Source: Flaveria trinervia
Taxonomy: Eukaryota > Streptophyta > Magnoliopsida > Asterales > Asteraceae
NCBI GenBank assembly: GCA_025506515.1
Contig: CM046452.1
Coordinates: forward strand, 40,085,518-40,149,517
Direction: 5' to 3'
DNA length: 64,000 bases
A program made the position numbers and the translations under genes. Position 1 is the first letter of the stretch. Each line of letters starts with the position of its first letter. Shown in pieces: positions 31,831 through 44,211 of the stretch. The notes beneath the pieces are model-generated. The model had not been told where the DNA came from. It made no database searches and saw only the letters and a list, made by a program, of their open reading frames with translations.

Positions 31831-34481
31831 TAATTGGTTAACTCTTCCCAATAGATGTTGAACCATCATAACCAGTTGTGTCTGATTTTGTGATAAAGCT
31901 TTCATCTCATCAGACACATTGCCATTGGAGTTTGATAAGTTCCTATGTTGCACTTCTTCTTTTGAGCAATCTCAGCTGTTACTGTTTAACCCCTTCCTTT
32001 TTGGATTTCTTTATGGATTAAGGGTTACAGGATTTGATGTTGCTCATACAAATGTGGTCTCAAACTCAGTTTTCATTTTAACCATTTTCTCTTTAATTTC
32101 CTCTTTATGTTTGAGTTTGGATCCTCTTTTGTACCAGCAATCATCTGTAAGATGATTGAACAACCACATACTTCACATGGTTTCTTCTTCATCTTATGTT
32201 GATCATCAACTAAAGAGGATGAAACTACTGAAGACTTGCTCTTTAGTGCTTTGAAAGCATGTTTGCTTTCTTGACTTCCTCTTTAGTAGTCTTCAAACTC
32301 TTTCTACTGACAGTTTTCTTCTTTTCAGTACTGACAGTAGTTGGAGTTTGAACTTCAGGTGTTAAATCTTGCTCTCCAATCTTTTCAGGACTCTCAGAAT
32401 TAACTCCTGAGTTGATCAACTCTTTGATCATGTGAGTGTCAGCAGTGGAACCATCAACATCAGCTGATAGGTTCTGAGAGGGCTTAGTGCTGACTTCTAC
32501 TTCTGATGGTGTTGTATCAGAAAGTAGATCACATGATGAAATGGATTGGTTATTACTCTCCATCAGATTCTACCTCTGCTGGGAGTAAAATCTGTAGGTG
32601 GAGCGGTGTGATTGTAACCAATGCCAAACTTCACATTAGAAGAAGATTGCTTACTAAGAAGCATTTCAAAACCTTTGCATGATTGTACCCATCGATCACA
32701 CTCTACTGGGTGACTGCAAGGGTTTCTTTGAGATCTTTGTACTTCTCTAGAAGTACCTCTTCCCTAGCCTTATAATCTATGATTTGGCATTTAAGTTTGT
32801 AAATCTCATCATTCTTTTCATTAAGCACAGACTCAAATTCAGCTTTTCTTTTGGAAATTGTTTGTTCTAGCTCAATGTTCTTGTTAATCAAAGCTACATT
32901 TGCTTCTCTAATAGATGCAGATGCTGCTATGCATGTTTCAGAACATAATTTGGCTTTTGCCTCAGAGGATACCTGTGATACCTTTGGTGTAGAGGCATTA
33001 GTGGAAGAAGTATCAGCAGAATCCAAGCCATAAGAGCTAGATTTCCAAAGGGACTATCACCACCATGTTGACCAGCACCATGAACAGTTGTTCATGACCA
33101 GACAAATCATCTGGTAAACTGCTCCGTCAACAACTCCTGGGGTGAAGAATTGTGTTGTTGAGGTTGAGTTTGTTGATGAGATTGGGAAGGTATGATGGTT
33201 CGGCAATGCTTGTGGTTGTTATGCAATTGGAGCTTGAACAGATTTGGTTGAGGCATATAATAGTAGGGATAAGGATATGACATTTGACCCTGGGGAACAA
33301 AGTATGCAGGAGACCTAGGATGTGAATGATGACCAGAACCAGCAGGATGTTGCCCTCTGTTTTGTGGACTAGTACTAGGAAAAGTCACAAAGGGTGCAGA
33401 AGAGTTAGATCCAGTTGATCCACTTTCTGCAAGTGTCCCAGCCTTTGGCATTTGTGACACCTCAACTTACTCTTGTCAAAACCAACTTTGGTTTTGCCAG
33501 AGAGTCCAGGAAATTTCCTGCCAGTTCTCTTATAGAACTTCTGAGCTCGATATTAATCAATGCCATTTGGCTCAGAATATCCATCTCTTCTAGATCATCA
33601 TCAGCTATTCCTTTCAAATCTTCCATGATGAAGCATAGATTGTCACTATTACTGCCAGATGACTTTCAATACCAACAAATGCATGATCAGAACTATTTGA
33701 AGAGAAATCAATATGCTCATCACAATTGCATTCAGATGCAGCATATTCTGACTCATGACCAACCAAGGTAGTATTCCCTGGTACAAAGTCATCAGTGAGC
33801 TTCCTGATGAGGACAGTTTCCTCTCTTCTGCTCTATCTCTCTTTCGAATGTAAGCAGTTTCCCATGAAGTTGGGTGAGAGATAGGCTATCCAGATTTGCA
33901 CTGGAGCGTAGGACAATAGTGTATATGTCCCATCTCTCATGCAGTGATCTGAGGAACTGTTATTCATCTGGCTATTGGTGTATTCCTGTTTCACCATTTT
34001 CAGCTCAGAGATCAAGCAGGAAAAACGCTCAAACTGTTGAGTCAGTGTCTCACCCTTTCTATGAGAGAATGTCTCATATTGTTGGTAAGGATTTCTCTGT
34101 TGTTTGCTAAGACCTCATCTGTGCCACCGAATTGTTCCTTCAGGGCATTCCAGAGATCATGAGCAGTTTCATGATGCATAAGCCTTGAATAGATTTCATT
34201 AGGCAGTGCCATGGCCAAATTCCATGGCTTTAGCATCATCTCAAACAGTTTCCGATCTTCATCAGAGTATTGTTCCTTCTTCTTCGGAACCATTTGATTG
34301 GTTTCCGGATGGTTCACCATAGGCTTATGTGGTCCATGTACCACAGATGTCCAACACCTGAACTGTGAACAGACAGGTGATGAAGCATTCTTCACTGCCA
34401 TATGTTATACTCGGTCCTAACTAGCATCGGGGGCTTGGTTGAGGAACCAGTATTGTGAGGATCATTAGAAGGAGTAGTCAT
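31830..34481 (-). pseudogene. C gag, broken
   Basis: The start MTTPSNDPHN (34481) is identical to A2, with a stop soon after (IWQ-stop). Blocks present: the UBN2-type domain (34042-34401, HETAHDLWNALKEQFGG), a damaged zinc knuckle near 33420-33475 (CHKCQRLGH retained, the second half frame-shifted), a Pro/His-rich part (33107-33420), a coiled coil (32703-33026) and a Ser/Thr-rich tail (32243-32563). Compared with A2, most lesions are loss of one base in a short run. Confidence 0.83.
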
Positions 34482-34685
34482 CTCAGATTCAATCAAATTC
34501 AATTAAGCTATAACAGATTTAGAACAAAACACAACAACCAATTGAACCAAGAGAGATCTCAGAATAATGAACGAAAGCGTTAGAAATTCAATATCTATAA
34601 CCAGTTCTTGCAAAAAGCTAATCACAATCAACATAGATATCAATTAGCAGTTTCAATGATCAATTGTTAGATCAATCAATGATTA

Positions 34686-34700
34686 CCTGCTCTGATACCA
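34686..34700 (-). other. Primer binding site of C
   Basis: Reverse complement TGGTATCAGAGCAGG, two bases inside the 5' LTR, same as A2. Confidence 0.9.
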
Positions 34701-34702
34701 CT

Positions 34703-35569
34703 TGTTAGGATCAGTATCTACGTTTGATTGATTAGAGAGTATAGCAGCGGAATTCTAACAATGAATTAGCTAAATCACAAGAACAAAAGATATTCAATGT
34801 AAGAACAAAACGGTTATAGATAGAGAGAATTCTGCAGATATATTTCATTCATATTCGCTTTCGTGGTAACGGAATGTCACAATTACAATTTGGTCGACAC
34901 CTCTTATATAAGAGATGTGACGTCTGCTGATGTCACATGATAGTGACATCTAACAATTTATCACAAACTACTGATAGTTAACACAACTACTGAAGATGTC
35001 AAACAGCTGACATCTTCTTACAAAAATACTAAGTGTTAACTATTATTACAACTACTGAAAAGAACTACTGAAACAATAACAACTGAAGAACATACTCTTC
35101 AGTTGTTTTACAATACTGAAACAAGAAACTACTGAAGGTAAACCATCACAACTACTGAAGAAGACCTCTTCAGCTGTTGTGACAACGTCTGATACTTTGG
35201 TCTTCAGCAATTGTGTCTTCAGACTTTGTCTTCAGCACTTGGTCTTCAGACTTTGTCTTCAGCACTTGTCTCTTCAGACATTGTCTTCACCACTTATGTC
35301 TTCAGACTTTGTCTTCAGCACTTGTGTCTTCAGACTTTGTCTTCAGCACTTGTGTCTTCAGACTTTGTCTTCAGCACTTGTGTCTTCAGACTTTGTCTTC
35401 AGCACTTGTGTCTTCAGACTTTGTCTTCAGCACTTGTGTCTTCAGACTTTGTCTTCAGCACTTGTGTCTTCAGACTTTGTCTTCAGCACTGTGGTCTTCA
35501 GTAGTTGTTGTGATGTCTGTGGGACTTAAAGGTTTTTCTGATCCGGCTCATTGGTTCTTTTGTCCAACA
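34703..35569 (-). repeat. 5' LTR of C (867 bp)
   Basis: TGTTAGGATCAGTATC to TTTTGTCCAACA on the plus strand. Same parts as the 3' LTR: TATA motif CTCTTATATAAG (about 34901-34912), hairpin 35145-35182, and a 28-bp array 35215-35490 with about 10 units. Unit number and a few bases differ from the 3' LTR. Confidence 0.93.
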
Positions 35570-35574
35570 CTGTA

Positions 35575-36430
35575 ACTACAGGGCATTTCAAAGGTGCAAG
35601 CCCCCTACTTCTGATGTAAGGGCATGCTGCTGCTGCTCATCGTTGGGTGAGAGAAATGGAAGCTATTCTAAATATCAGCGAGGGTGTCGGGGGATCAGAA
35701 AGTAAAGTTTGATGCCACTCGTTTGTGGACTCGGCTCTGTGCTGGTGAGATAATATAGTCCAGGCAAAGGGTACGGGGTAATTAGGAGGATGAGAGGGTC
35801 CAAACTAAAAAAGTGGTGATTGACGAGTTCTGTCGTCATAGAGAAATAGACAAAGTTGAGAGAGAGTTCCTATAGTGGAGGCGGGAACCATGACATCAGC
35901 AGTACACCACTAAGTTCAATAAGATGGCACGTCTGGTGCCGGATTAGGTGACGCCTCTGTCGCATAAGATTAAGAGGTAAATTCAGGGCTTGCCGATGGA
36001 TATTCGCAGGCACATGATCGCTGCCCGACCAAGCACGTTTCTGTCGGCACTTGATTTGGCAAGAAGACTGTATGATGTGCAAGAGGTGGTGGTGGCTGAG
36101 GCAAGCAAGAAGGGTGGTGGTGATGGGAATTGGAATGGGAAAAGGGTCGAGGAGGTGTGGCAGGAAGACTGTATGATGAGCAAACAAGTAACAAGAAGGC
36201 ACGGGTGGATGACCGACGTATGGTCACATCCGATGTAGGGTCGAGGAGGTGTGGCAAGTGTGGGATGGAACACACTGGTGAATGTAGATTGGGATTTAGT
36301 GTGTGCTTCAATTGTGGGAACCTGGCCACATGGCAAGGGAGTGTAAGACTGTGAACTGTCTTAATTGTGGCGGGGAGGGCCACATAAGCCAAGACTGCAA
36401 GAAACCGAGGGTGAAAGTTCTGGTGTAGGG
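35575..36430 (+). pseudogene. G2 gag, second part with zinc knuckles
   Basis: Resumes after the C target duplication with the YRAFQRCKPP-type capsid start. A Retrotrans_gag-like domain follows in shifting frames (VTPLSHKIKR, then GLPMDIRRHMIAARPSTFLS). Cys-rich parts: CGKCGMEHTGECRLG, CFNCGN, and CLNCGGEGHISQDCKKP (perfect CCHC, about 36360-36405). Several frame changes. Confidence 0.8.
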
Positions 36431-37000
36431 AAGAAGACGACTGGGGGAGAAGGACCAAAGCGAGTGCAGGGCGTTCACGATGACACAAGAGGAGGCTAGG
36501 ATGGACCCTGATGTTGTGCCCGGTATGTTTCTAGTAAAGCAAAATATTAGCCTCCGTGTTATTTAATTCTGGTGCCAATAAAAGTTTTATTTCTACTGCT
36601 TTCTATGGTAAACTGCATGTTAGTAGTAAGAATATAGATGTGCCCTTTGATGTAGAAACTGCCATAGGTAAATCTACCAGGATTTCTATGGTGATAGAAG
36701 GATGTGATGTGGAATTAGAAGGTCATAAGTTTCCGGTTAGACCGTTCGTGATGACCTTAGGTGGTTTTGATATGGTTCTTGGGATGGATTGGTTGGCGAA
36801 CTACAAGGCGAGCATTGTGTGTTGCAAGAAGATGATTCGATTGACATCGCCTGACATGATTTCGGTAACGGTTTATGGTGATTGGGTCACGACGTTCTCG
36901 AGAGTAATCTCAATGGCGGTGACAGGAAAGTGCATGAGGTGTGGATGTAGTGCCTACTTTTCCTATGTAAAGGATGTGGTTACGCCAGCACCATAACTGT
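36430..37000 (+). pseudogene. G2 protease
   Basis: The open block 36556-36996 begins LFNSGANKSFIS. The catalytic triplet is NSG instead of DSG: the position is ATTCTGG with Asn encoded before SG, so the active-site Asp appears replaced. GGFDMVLGMDWLANYKASIV follows as a single copy, unlike G1. Confidence 0.75.
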
Positions 37001-38360
37001 CTGATCTACCGGTTGTGTGTGACTTTATAGATGTGTTCCTAGAAGACTTACCAGGAGTTCCACCTGACTGAGAGATCGAGTTTCAGATTGATCTGATACC
37101 AGGTGCCCAACCTATTGCCAAGGCACTGTACCGTTGGCTACGACTGAAGTGAAAGAATTGAAGGAGCAATTGCAAGAGCTGCTTGATAAGGGGTTTATTA
37201 GACCGAGTATCTCTCCTTGGGGTGCTTCGGTCTTATTCGTGAAGAAGTAAGACAGTAGTATGAGGATGTGTATTGACTACCATGAGCTGAATAAGTTGAC
37301 GATAAAGAATCAGTACCCGTTACCAAGGACTGATGATTTGTTTGATCAGCTTCAAGCTGCCAGTTGGTTTTCAAGGATAGATCTTCGATCTGGCTACCAT
37401 CAGCTAGAGGTGAAGGAGCAGGATATTCCTAAAACAGCTTTTCACACGCGTTATGGTCATTACGAGTTTCTTGTCATGTCTTTTGGCTTGACCAATTCGC
37501 CAGCTACTTTTATGCATCTCATGAATCGAGTTTTTCGGCTGATGTTGGATAAATTAGTGATTGTTTTTATGATGATATCCTGATTTATTCGAAGAGCGAG
37601 ATAGAGCATGCCAGTCACATTCGAGAGGTTTTGGAGATGTTCAGAAAGGAGAAGTTGTACGCTAAGTTCTCCAAGTGCGTGTTCTAGTTGCGCAAGGTTC
37701 AATTATTGGGTGATGTGGTGAATCCTGATAGGATTATGGTGGACCCGGCAAAGGTGGAGGCGGTGATACAATGGAAGTCTCCAAAGATGCCATCCGAGAT
37801 TCATAGTTTCTTTGGTTTGGCGGGCTACTACAGAACGTTCATCCAAAACTTTTCCAAGATCGCTTCTCCACTAACTAAGTTGACCCAAAAGGATGTGAAG
37901 TCTGTATCGGGTCAAGCTCAAGAGAAGGCGTTCGAAGAATTGAAGGTGAGATTGACTCAACCTCATGTGTTGTCCTTACCCGATGGAAGTGAAGATCTGG
38001 TGGTTTATTCTGATGTTTCCTACTCGAGGTTGGGGTGTGTGTTAATGCAGAGTGGAAAGGTTATAGCCTATGCATCCTGACTATTGAAGGTTCATGAGAT
38101 CAATTATCCTACTCATGACTTAGAGCTAGCAGCCATGGTCTTTGAGCTAAAGATTTGGAGGCACTATCTTTACGGGACGAAGTGCACGATATTGACTGAC
38201 CACAAGAGCTTGAAGTACTTCTTTGAGTAGAAGGACCTAAACATGTGACAGAGATGATGGTTGGATCTCATAGAATATTATGATTGCGAGCTCCATTACC
38301 ATCCGGGCAAAGCCAATGTGGTGGCGGATGCCCTTAGTCAAAAGAAAGGCTCGAGCCTAT
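37001..38360 (+). pseudogene. G2 reverse transcriptase and RNase H
   Basis: Blocks: CIDYHELNKLTIKNQYPLPR (37260 on), SWFSRIDLRSGYHQLEVKEQ and FLVMSFGLTNSPATF. The catalytic FIDD motif is destroyed by a 2-base loss (about 37565, reading FMMIS). VNPDRIMVDPAKVEAVIQWK and the RNase H LVVYSDVSYSRLGCVLMQ (37688-38080) are open. RNase H continues after a stop with HDLELAAMVFELKIWRHYL, TDHKSLKYFFE and HYHPGKANVVADALS. Not functional. Confidence 0.85.
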
Positions 38361-39805
38361 TTGGCTAAAAGCTTACGAGATAATCATGACCTTTGATGTG
38401 ATGAAGCAGGTCAAGGAGTCCCAAGATGAGGCATTGAAAGAAGATCATCTTAACTCTAAAAGAATGAGAGGTCTGGATGCAAAGTTTGGTGAAAATACGC
38501 TTGGTGTTAGAACTCGATTCTGGAGGAAGTGGATTCCTCGTTTTGGGGATCGACGAGTGAAGATTATGGATGAAGCTCACAAGACTCGATACTCCATTCA
38601 TCCCGGTGCCACAAAGATGTATCAAGACATGAAGAATGATTATTAGTGGCCGGGCATGAAACGCGATATGGTGGAGTATGTTAGTAAATGCCTTACTTGT
38701 TTACAAGTGAAGGCTGAGCACCAAAAGCCGTATGGGAAGATCCAACCTTTGGATATACCAGAATGGAAGTAAGAGCACATCACCATGGATTTCATTACAA
38801 AGCTGTCGCGTATCCCGAAAGGGTATGATGCTATATGGGTGATTGTTGAACGTTTGAGAAAGAGTGCTTACTTCCAATCGATTCGCGAGACGTATTCAAC
38901 TGAGAGGTTGGCGGATCTGTTATCAAGGACATTGTAACTCATCATGGTGTGCTGGTGTCTATTGTGTCTAATCGTGACACTCGGTTTACATCTAAATTTG
39001 GAAGAAATTCCACGATGAGATGGGTATAAGGTTACATATTAGCAAGACTTATCATCCTCAAACGGATGGTCAGTCGGAACGGACGATTCAAACGCTAGAA
39101 GATATGTTTCGGGCATGCGTCATTGATTTCGGATAAAGTTGGGATGATTGCTTACCGTTAGCCGAGTTCTCATATAACAACAGCTATCATGCCAGCATTG
39201 GTATGCCCCCTTATGAGATGCTATACGGTAGGGGATGTCGAACAGTCGTGTGTTGGGGTGATATTGGCCAGAAGGAGTTAGGAAGCATGGAGGTGATTAA
39301 GGCTACAACTGAGAAGCTTGAAAGGATCAAGGCCTTCGTGAAGGAAGCCAAAGATAGACAATAATCATATGCTGATAAAAAACATAGACCGGTCGAGTTC
39401 TAGGTGGGTGATAGGGTTATGTTGAAAGTCTCACCTTGGAAGGGTATCATTCGGTTTACAAAGCGGGGCAAGTTGAGCCCGAGACTTATAGGTCCTTTCC
39501 AAATCATTGCTAGAGTAGGAGAGGTGACCTATAGGTTGGAGTTACGAGATGAGCTCAGTGTAATTCACCCGACATTCCATGTATCTCATCTGAGAAAGTG
39601 TTTAGCGGATGAGGATATGATTGTTCCACTGGAGGGTATCGAAATAGACGAACGACTCAATTATGTGGAGGAACCAGTGGCGATCATTGATCGAAAAGAG
39701 AAGAGGCTGAGGAATAAAGCGGTTCCTCTTGTGCGCGTTCAATGGAAGCACAAGAAGGGATCCGAGTCTACGTGGGAGACAGAAAAAGAGATGAGGCAGC
39801 ATTAG
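38361..39805 (+). pseudogene. G2 integrase with GPF/Y and chromodomain-like end
   Basis: HHCC block HKTRYSIHPGATKMYQDM, then CLTCLQVKAEHQKPYG. The core starts HITMDFITKLSRIPKGYDAI and falls apart by frameshift after about 38930. 39404-39805 is open for 133 codons: GDRVMLKVSPWKGIIRF, SPRLIGPFQI (GPF motif), HPTFHVSHLRKCLADE. It ends in a chromodomain-like end (VQWKHKKGSESTWETEKEM) that may target integration to heterochromatin in this lineage. Confidence 0.85.
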
Positions 39806-39850
39806 CCACATTTGTTCGAGGAATAACAGGTTACGGGGACGAAACCAATA

Positions 39851-39864
39851 TAAGGGGGTAGACT
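39851..39864 (+). other. Polypurine tract of G2
   Basis: TAAGGGGGTAGACT directly before the 3' LTR. Confidence 0.75.
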
Positions 39865-42122
39865 TGTAACACACACTTATTTTAAAGACAAAGAAAATAT
39901 GAATAAAGTGAAGAAAAAGACGAAAAAGGAAATAAAACCCAAGTCTAGGGGTTAAAATTGTCAAAAGGACAAAATCTTTGAAAGTTGGTGATAAAAGCGG
40001 CATGGCAGCCCATCACTGTCTTTACACCCAGTTCCCGGATTTTAGAGAGAGAGAGAGAGAGTAGCTGGAAGCAGAGAACTCTCGGTTTTGAAGAGAAACA
40101 AGAAGAAAAGTGCGAATTTAAGGTAAGAATCATGTTTTATGATGTTCTTAACCGGTTATGTCCTCGGGTTTGTGCTTATGTGGGTTTGTATGTGTGCGGG
40201 TATGTTTTAGTGGGTTTCTAGGCGGTTGAACTCAATTGCAGACGAGTTTGGAGGAAGCCACACTCAAGAGCTGCAAAGGTGCGTTCTACAACCCTCTTTT
40301 AAATGTTTTAACTGATTTTGGGCTGGAAATGCATGAATGTGTTGTTTTTATTAAGCTGGGTTTCGGACCCGTATATGTGTATGTGTGTATATTGATGTTA
40401 TGATGTAATGTGTGGCTAGTTTCATGCTTGATGATGTATGATGGTGTTTCTAAGGCTTAGAAGGCAAGACTTAAGCTTAGCACATGGTTCATGGTGTTTG
40501 GGAACTGAGACCTGATGATTAGGGCTCATAAGTTTAAGTTTTAAAAATCGGCCCAAGTGTTCAAAAGCCAATGCGGATGAGTAATGGATTAAATGCGGAT
40601 GAACATTGACTAAGTATGGGAAATGCAGATCAGTGTGGAAAGTCAATGTGGATGGTAGTTAATGCACAGGGCAATAACCACTAAACAAGCCAATGCGGAT
40701 GAGTAATGGATGAAATGCGGATGAACATTGACTAAGTGTGGGAAATGCGGATGAGTAAAGTCAATGTGGATGAACATTGACTAAGTATGGGAAATGCGGA
40801 TAAGTAAAGTCAATGAGGATGAACAAATGCGGATGGATATTGACTAAGTATGGGAAATGCGGAAGAGTAAAGGCAATATGGATGAGTAAGGTCAATGCAG
40901 ATGAATAAATGTGGATGAACTATAGTAAATGTGGATGAACTATAGCAAATGTGGATGAACCCTTAGAATATTTTTGACTTTTTGGAGAAAAAGTGTAATC
41001 TAGGCTTTGACTTGGGAGGTTCTCGGGGGTTCATGTAAGCTTACTTTTGAGGTCATAAATGTTATGAGCGGCATGTAATGATGTATGTTGATGCTTATGC
41101 ATGATGGTATGTATGTTGTATGTTATGTATGTATGATGCCCTGCATGATGATGTTGACTGTTGATGTTGATGTTCCTATTATGTATGATTGTTTTCCATT
41201 GACTTTACGTTGAATGTTAAAGAATGAAATGAAAGTATTAAGTAACGTAAATTGGAAGATAATCAAAAGAGGAACGAAATGATGAATGCGAGCATTAATA
41301 AACGAACGAAAGTATGAAAGGTTTGCAAGCAAACGTAAGGAGTTCACACCCATGAAGGGTGTTAGCTCAACCATGTGCGGTTAGCTCCCCAGAAGGATGC
41401 ACACTAGGGCTTGATCCGTGTGATTAAGCAGATGTATGGAGGTTCACACACATAAGGGTGTTAGCTGAACTGTGTGCGGGTTAATTACCCCAAAAGGATG
41501 CACAATGGGGTCCAATCTTCATGATTGACCATACGTATGGGACCCTTGCTGCTCACCCTAGGTAACTGGAGTCAGCTTCGTGCACAAAGTTCGGGGTCTT
41601 TGAAACACCTCAGGCCCAGTACTGGCTTTATGCATGACGGTGGGGTGAAGCACATGGAATTGGTCTGAATCAAAGTAAAGATGTAATGACGAATGTAAGA
41701 AATGAACAAATGAATGAAGAAAGTAATAATGATATTATTATGTGTACGTATAATGTGTGATCACATGCAAAAGTAATAAACAGTTTAATGAAAGTAAAAC
41801 TTTGTTTATTGTAAACATAGAACTCATTCAGCAACGCTGACTTTTTATTCATCTTCCAGTTAGCAGGTGAGCATTGTTGTGGATGGCATGGGGCAGCTAC
41901 TTGGCATTTTGGATAGCATTTTGTTGTTTAATGTTTTTGTATTGTAATGCGAACGAACGATTTTTGAAATGACGCGTGTATTAACTTGCAAAAGCATTTT
42001 TCATGATACAAAAAGTTATTTTTATGTTTCCGCTGCAATGTTTTATATATGTTAAATGTAAGGTATATGTTTTATGTGCAATGATTTACCAGCTGTAAGC
42101 GTCCTGGGAACGGGGCCCTACA
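39865..42122 (+). repeat. 3' LTR of G2 (2258 bp)
   Basis: TGTAACACACACTTATTTTA to GGAACGGGGCCCTACA. Same parts as the 5' LTR, including the degenerate GCGGATGAGTAA array (40565-40960), with scattered substitutions and a GA-repeat change near 40045-40060. Confidence 0.92.
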
Positions 42123-43207
42123 TCCAGTGACCGATTTTCTGTTTAACCTATAACCATTAGAATCACTATTGTAGTAAGCATGTAAATCAAAGTTCCCACC
42201 ATAGGGATACCAAAGTCCTAAACGAGAAGAGCCTTTTAAGTTAACGAAATTATTTTTACGGCCTTTTCATGAGACCCTTTCGGGGCAAATTGATATCAAA
42301 CACAATATCCTTAGCAAAAGTGATGTCAGGACAACTTGTTGTAAGATACATAATGGAACGATCATAGATCTGTAGAGATGAGGATCAATAGGTTTCCTGT
42401 TTTCGTCAGCAGTGAGACACTTTGAGCAGTAAAAGGAGTCGTTTGAGGAAATCATCATCCATATCAATTCTTCAAAATCTCTTTAACATACTTCTCTTGA
42501 TGATGAGAATACCCACTGGCTTTTGTTCCACTTGTAACCCAAAGAAAATGCTCATCTCCCCCATCATGCTCTTTCAAAGTGACTACGCATCACCTCCTCG
42601 AGCTCCCGACACAAATGCGAATTGGGGGAGCCGAAAATAATATCATCAACATACACTTGAACATCAACATTTCACTATTCACTTCCCTCTTGAAAAGAGT
42701 TATATCAATGGTGCCACGAGAGAATCCACTGCTTCAGAGATACTATGTTAGGGTCTCATACCAGATTCGAGGTGCTTGATGAAGACCATAAAGAGACTTG
42801 ACAAGCTTATAAACTTTGTTTGGGAAAATCAGGATCCTCAATACCTGGTGGTTGACCACATATAGTTCTTCATCAATTTCTCCATAACGAAAAGCACATT
42901 TGACATCATCTGATAGACCTTGAATTGTTTATGAGTAGCATGAGATAGAGAAATAATTATTGCTTCAAGACAGGCGACGGGAGCAAAAACTTTAGTATAG
43001 TCAATCCCTTCTTCTTGAGTGAATCCTTGCACAACCAATCTTGAATTGTTTCGCACCACAATGCCACGATCATCGGATTTGTTTTTGAAAACCCATATCG
43101 TGCCAATTGGGCATTTTTTGGTGGAAGGTCAACCAAAGTCCACACTTTGAGTTTTCTGAATTGTTGGAGCTCTAATTGCATCAATTCTACCCAGCAAGGG
43201 TCTTTCA
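42123..43207 (-). pseudogene. B, segment 2: reverse transcriptase
   Basis: Minus strand, read from the right: MKDPCWVELMQLELQQFRKL, KVWTLVDLPP, RLVVQGFTQEEGIDYTKVFA (42838-43059), KVYQM, then weaker traces of the YVDD region. Near 42370-42390 it reads KPIDPHLYRSMI, the motif that starts the copia RNase H region. Stops and frame changes throughout. It joins 20073 once G2 is removed. H cuts it at 43207 (TTTCA flank). Confidence 0.83.
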
Positions 43208-44170
43208 TGTTGGTTAGTTTGGACATATTATCAAAGTAGTTTAACCATTTAAACTTGAAAACCACAGCGGAATCATAACTTAACAATATGTTTTACGAAC
43301 TGAAATTTTAAGCATATTACTAAGCATCAACAAACCAAAGAGATAGGATCAAATATATGTGAATGAACTATCTTTCAGGAAGAAATTGCAGACCGGTGAA
43401 GGGGTCACTTACAACACAATACACAAAGAGGAGATTAACCAAACTTATCAAACAGTAACTAATTAACCACAAGTGAGACACTAAGACACAATAATATATG
43501 AGACAAAACAAAAGACACAAGTGTATGGTTTTTCAAGAATGTAGTGTATTGCTTTCTCTATGTTCTATTACATGTGTTACAAACCATATTAGAAAGATAC
43601 AAGAACATGAGATACTTATACTACATCTTACAACTACCTATACTATGAAAGCCAGCTGCATACCGAATTGATTAGACACAAACAATAATTGTAGTGTCAA
43701 AAGGCAGATTGCCTTTTGACTAGTGACTATGACATGCCATAGCTCACATCCTTATCTATTACAAAAAGGATAAAGTACATGAAGTAGAAGTACATACTCA
43801 AGACCTCAATATACAGTTACCAAAAGCATGGACCTTTTCACCAACTCATTAAGTTGGTGACCTTACAAGATGCAGCGGAAAGGTGTCCATCTTTATGGAA
43901 AAGTAAATCAGATAAAGCATGTGTCAAAAGTCTTCGGAAGAAATCTGTCTTCATGAGTTGAAGCTTCGGATGAATTTGTCTCTAAGGCTTCAGAAGACTT
44001 CATCTTTGGCTTTGGAAGATATTGGTCTTGGCTACAGAATATTTCACACTTAGAATTCTTTATAGTTGCATGTGTGAAACTTCCTGAGCATTCTTCTTTA
44101 ATGCACTTGTGCAGCATGCAGGATAAACTTTAGATGTTTGAGTTGTATCAGCCTCTTCATAATCTCTACA
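43208..44170 (-). repeat. 3' LTR of H (963 bp)
   Basis: Plus-strand start TGTTGGTTAGTTTGGACA, end ATCTCTACA next to the polypurine tract. Only one copy in the window, so the limits rest on TG...CA ends, the tract and the break in B. The tract-proximal part (43925-44030) has several imperfect CTTCGGAAG palindromes (GTCTTCGGAAG, AGCTTCGGA, GCTTCAGAAG, CTTTGGAAG). Confidence 0.65.
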
Positions 44171-44184
44171 AACTCCCCCTAGGC
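44171..44184 (-). other. Polypurine tract of H
   Basis: Minus strand GCCTAGGGGGAGTT, almost the same as in B. Confidence 0.7.
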
Positions 44185-44211
44185 TAATGCTACCAAAACA
44201 CTTAGTACACT

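Larger units (their letters stand above)
23018..35569 (-). mobile_element. C: full-length Sirevirus-like copia element
   Basis: 12.55 kb, minus strand. Both LTRs (23018-23878, 34703-35569) are present, with target duplication CTGTA (23013-23017 and 35570-35574) inside G2 gag. Order from the 5' LTR: primer site, gag, protease, integrase, reverse transcriptase, RNase H, repeat spacer, extra ORF, polypurine tract, 3' LTR. The LTRs look nearly identical by eye apart from an extra unit and a few bases, so it is the youngest insertion of this stack. Yet its ORFs carry many single-base frameshifts. Confidence 0.94.
20074..42122 (+). mobile_element. G2: complete Ty3/gypsy chromovirus, split by C
   Basis: Two LTRs (20074-22290 and 39865-42122), target duplication TCCAG (20069-20073 and 42123-42127), an iMet primer site, gag, pol and a chromodomain-type end. 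Without C and its duplicated CTGTA it is about 9.5 kb. The family (GPF/Y integrase end plus chromodomain, LTRs over 2 kb starting TGTAACACC) fits the Tekay/Del lineage. The ORFs carry stops and frameshifts, so it is not autonomous as written. Confidence 0.93.

Noticed and set aside
35179..35575. Three overlapping ORFs of about 100-120 codons with FVFSTCVFRLCLQ repeats
   Set aside because: They are the three frames of the 28-bp LTR satellite; same at 23516-23889. Not genes.
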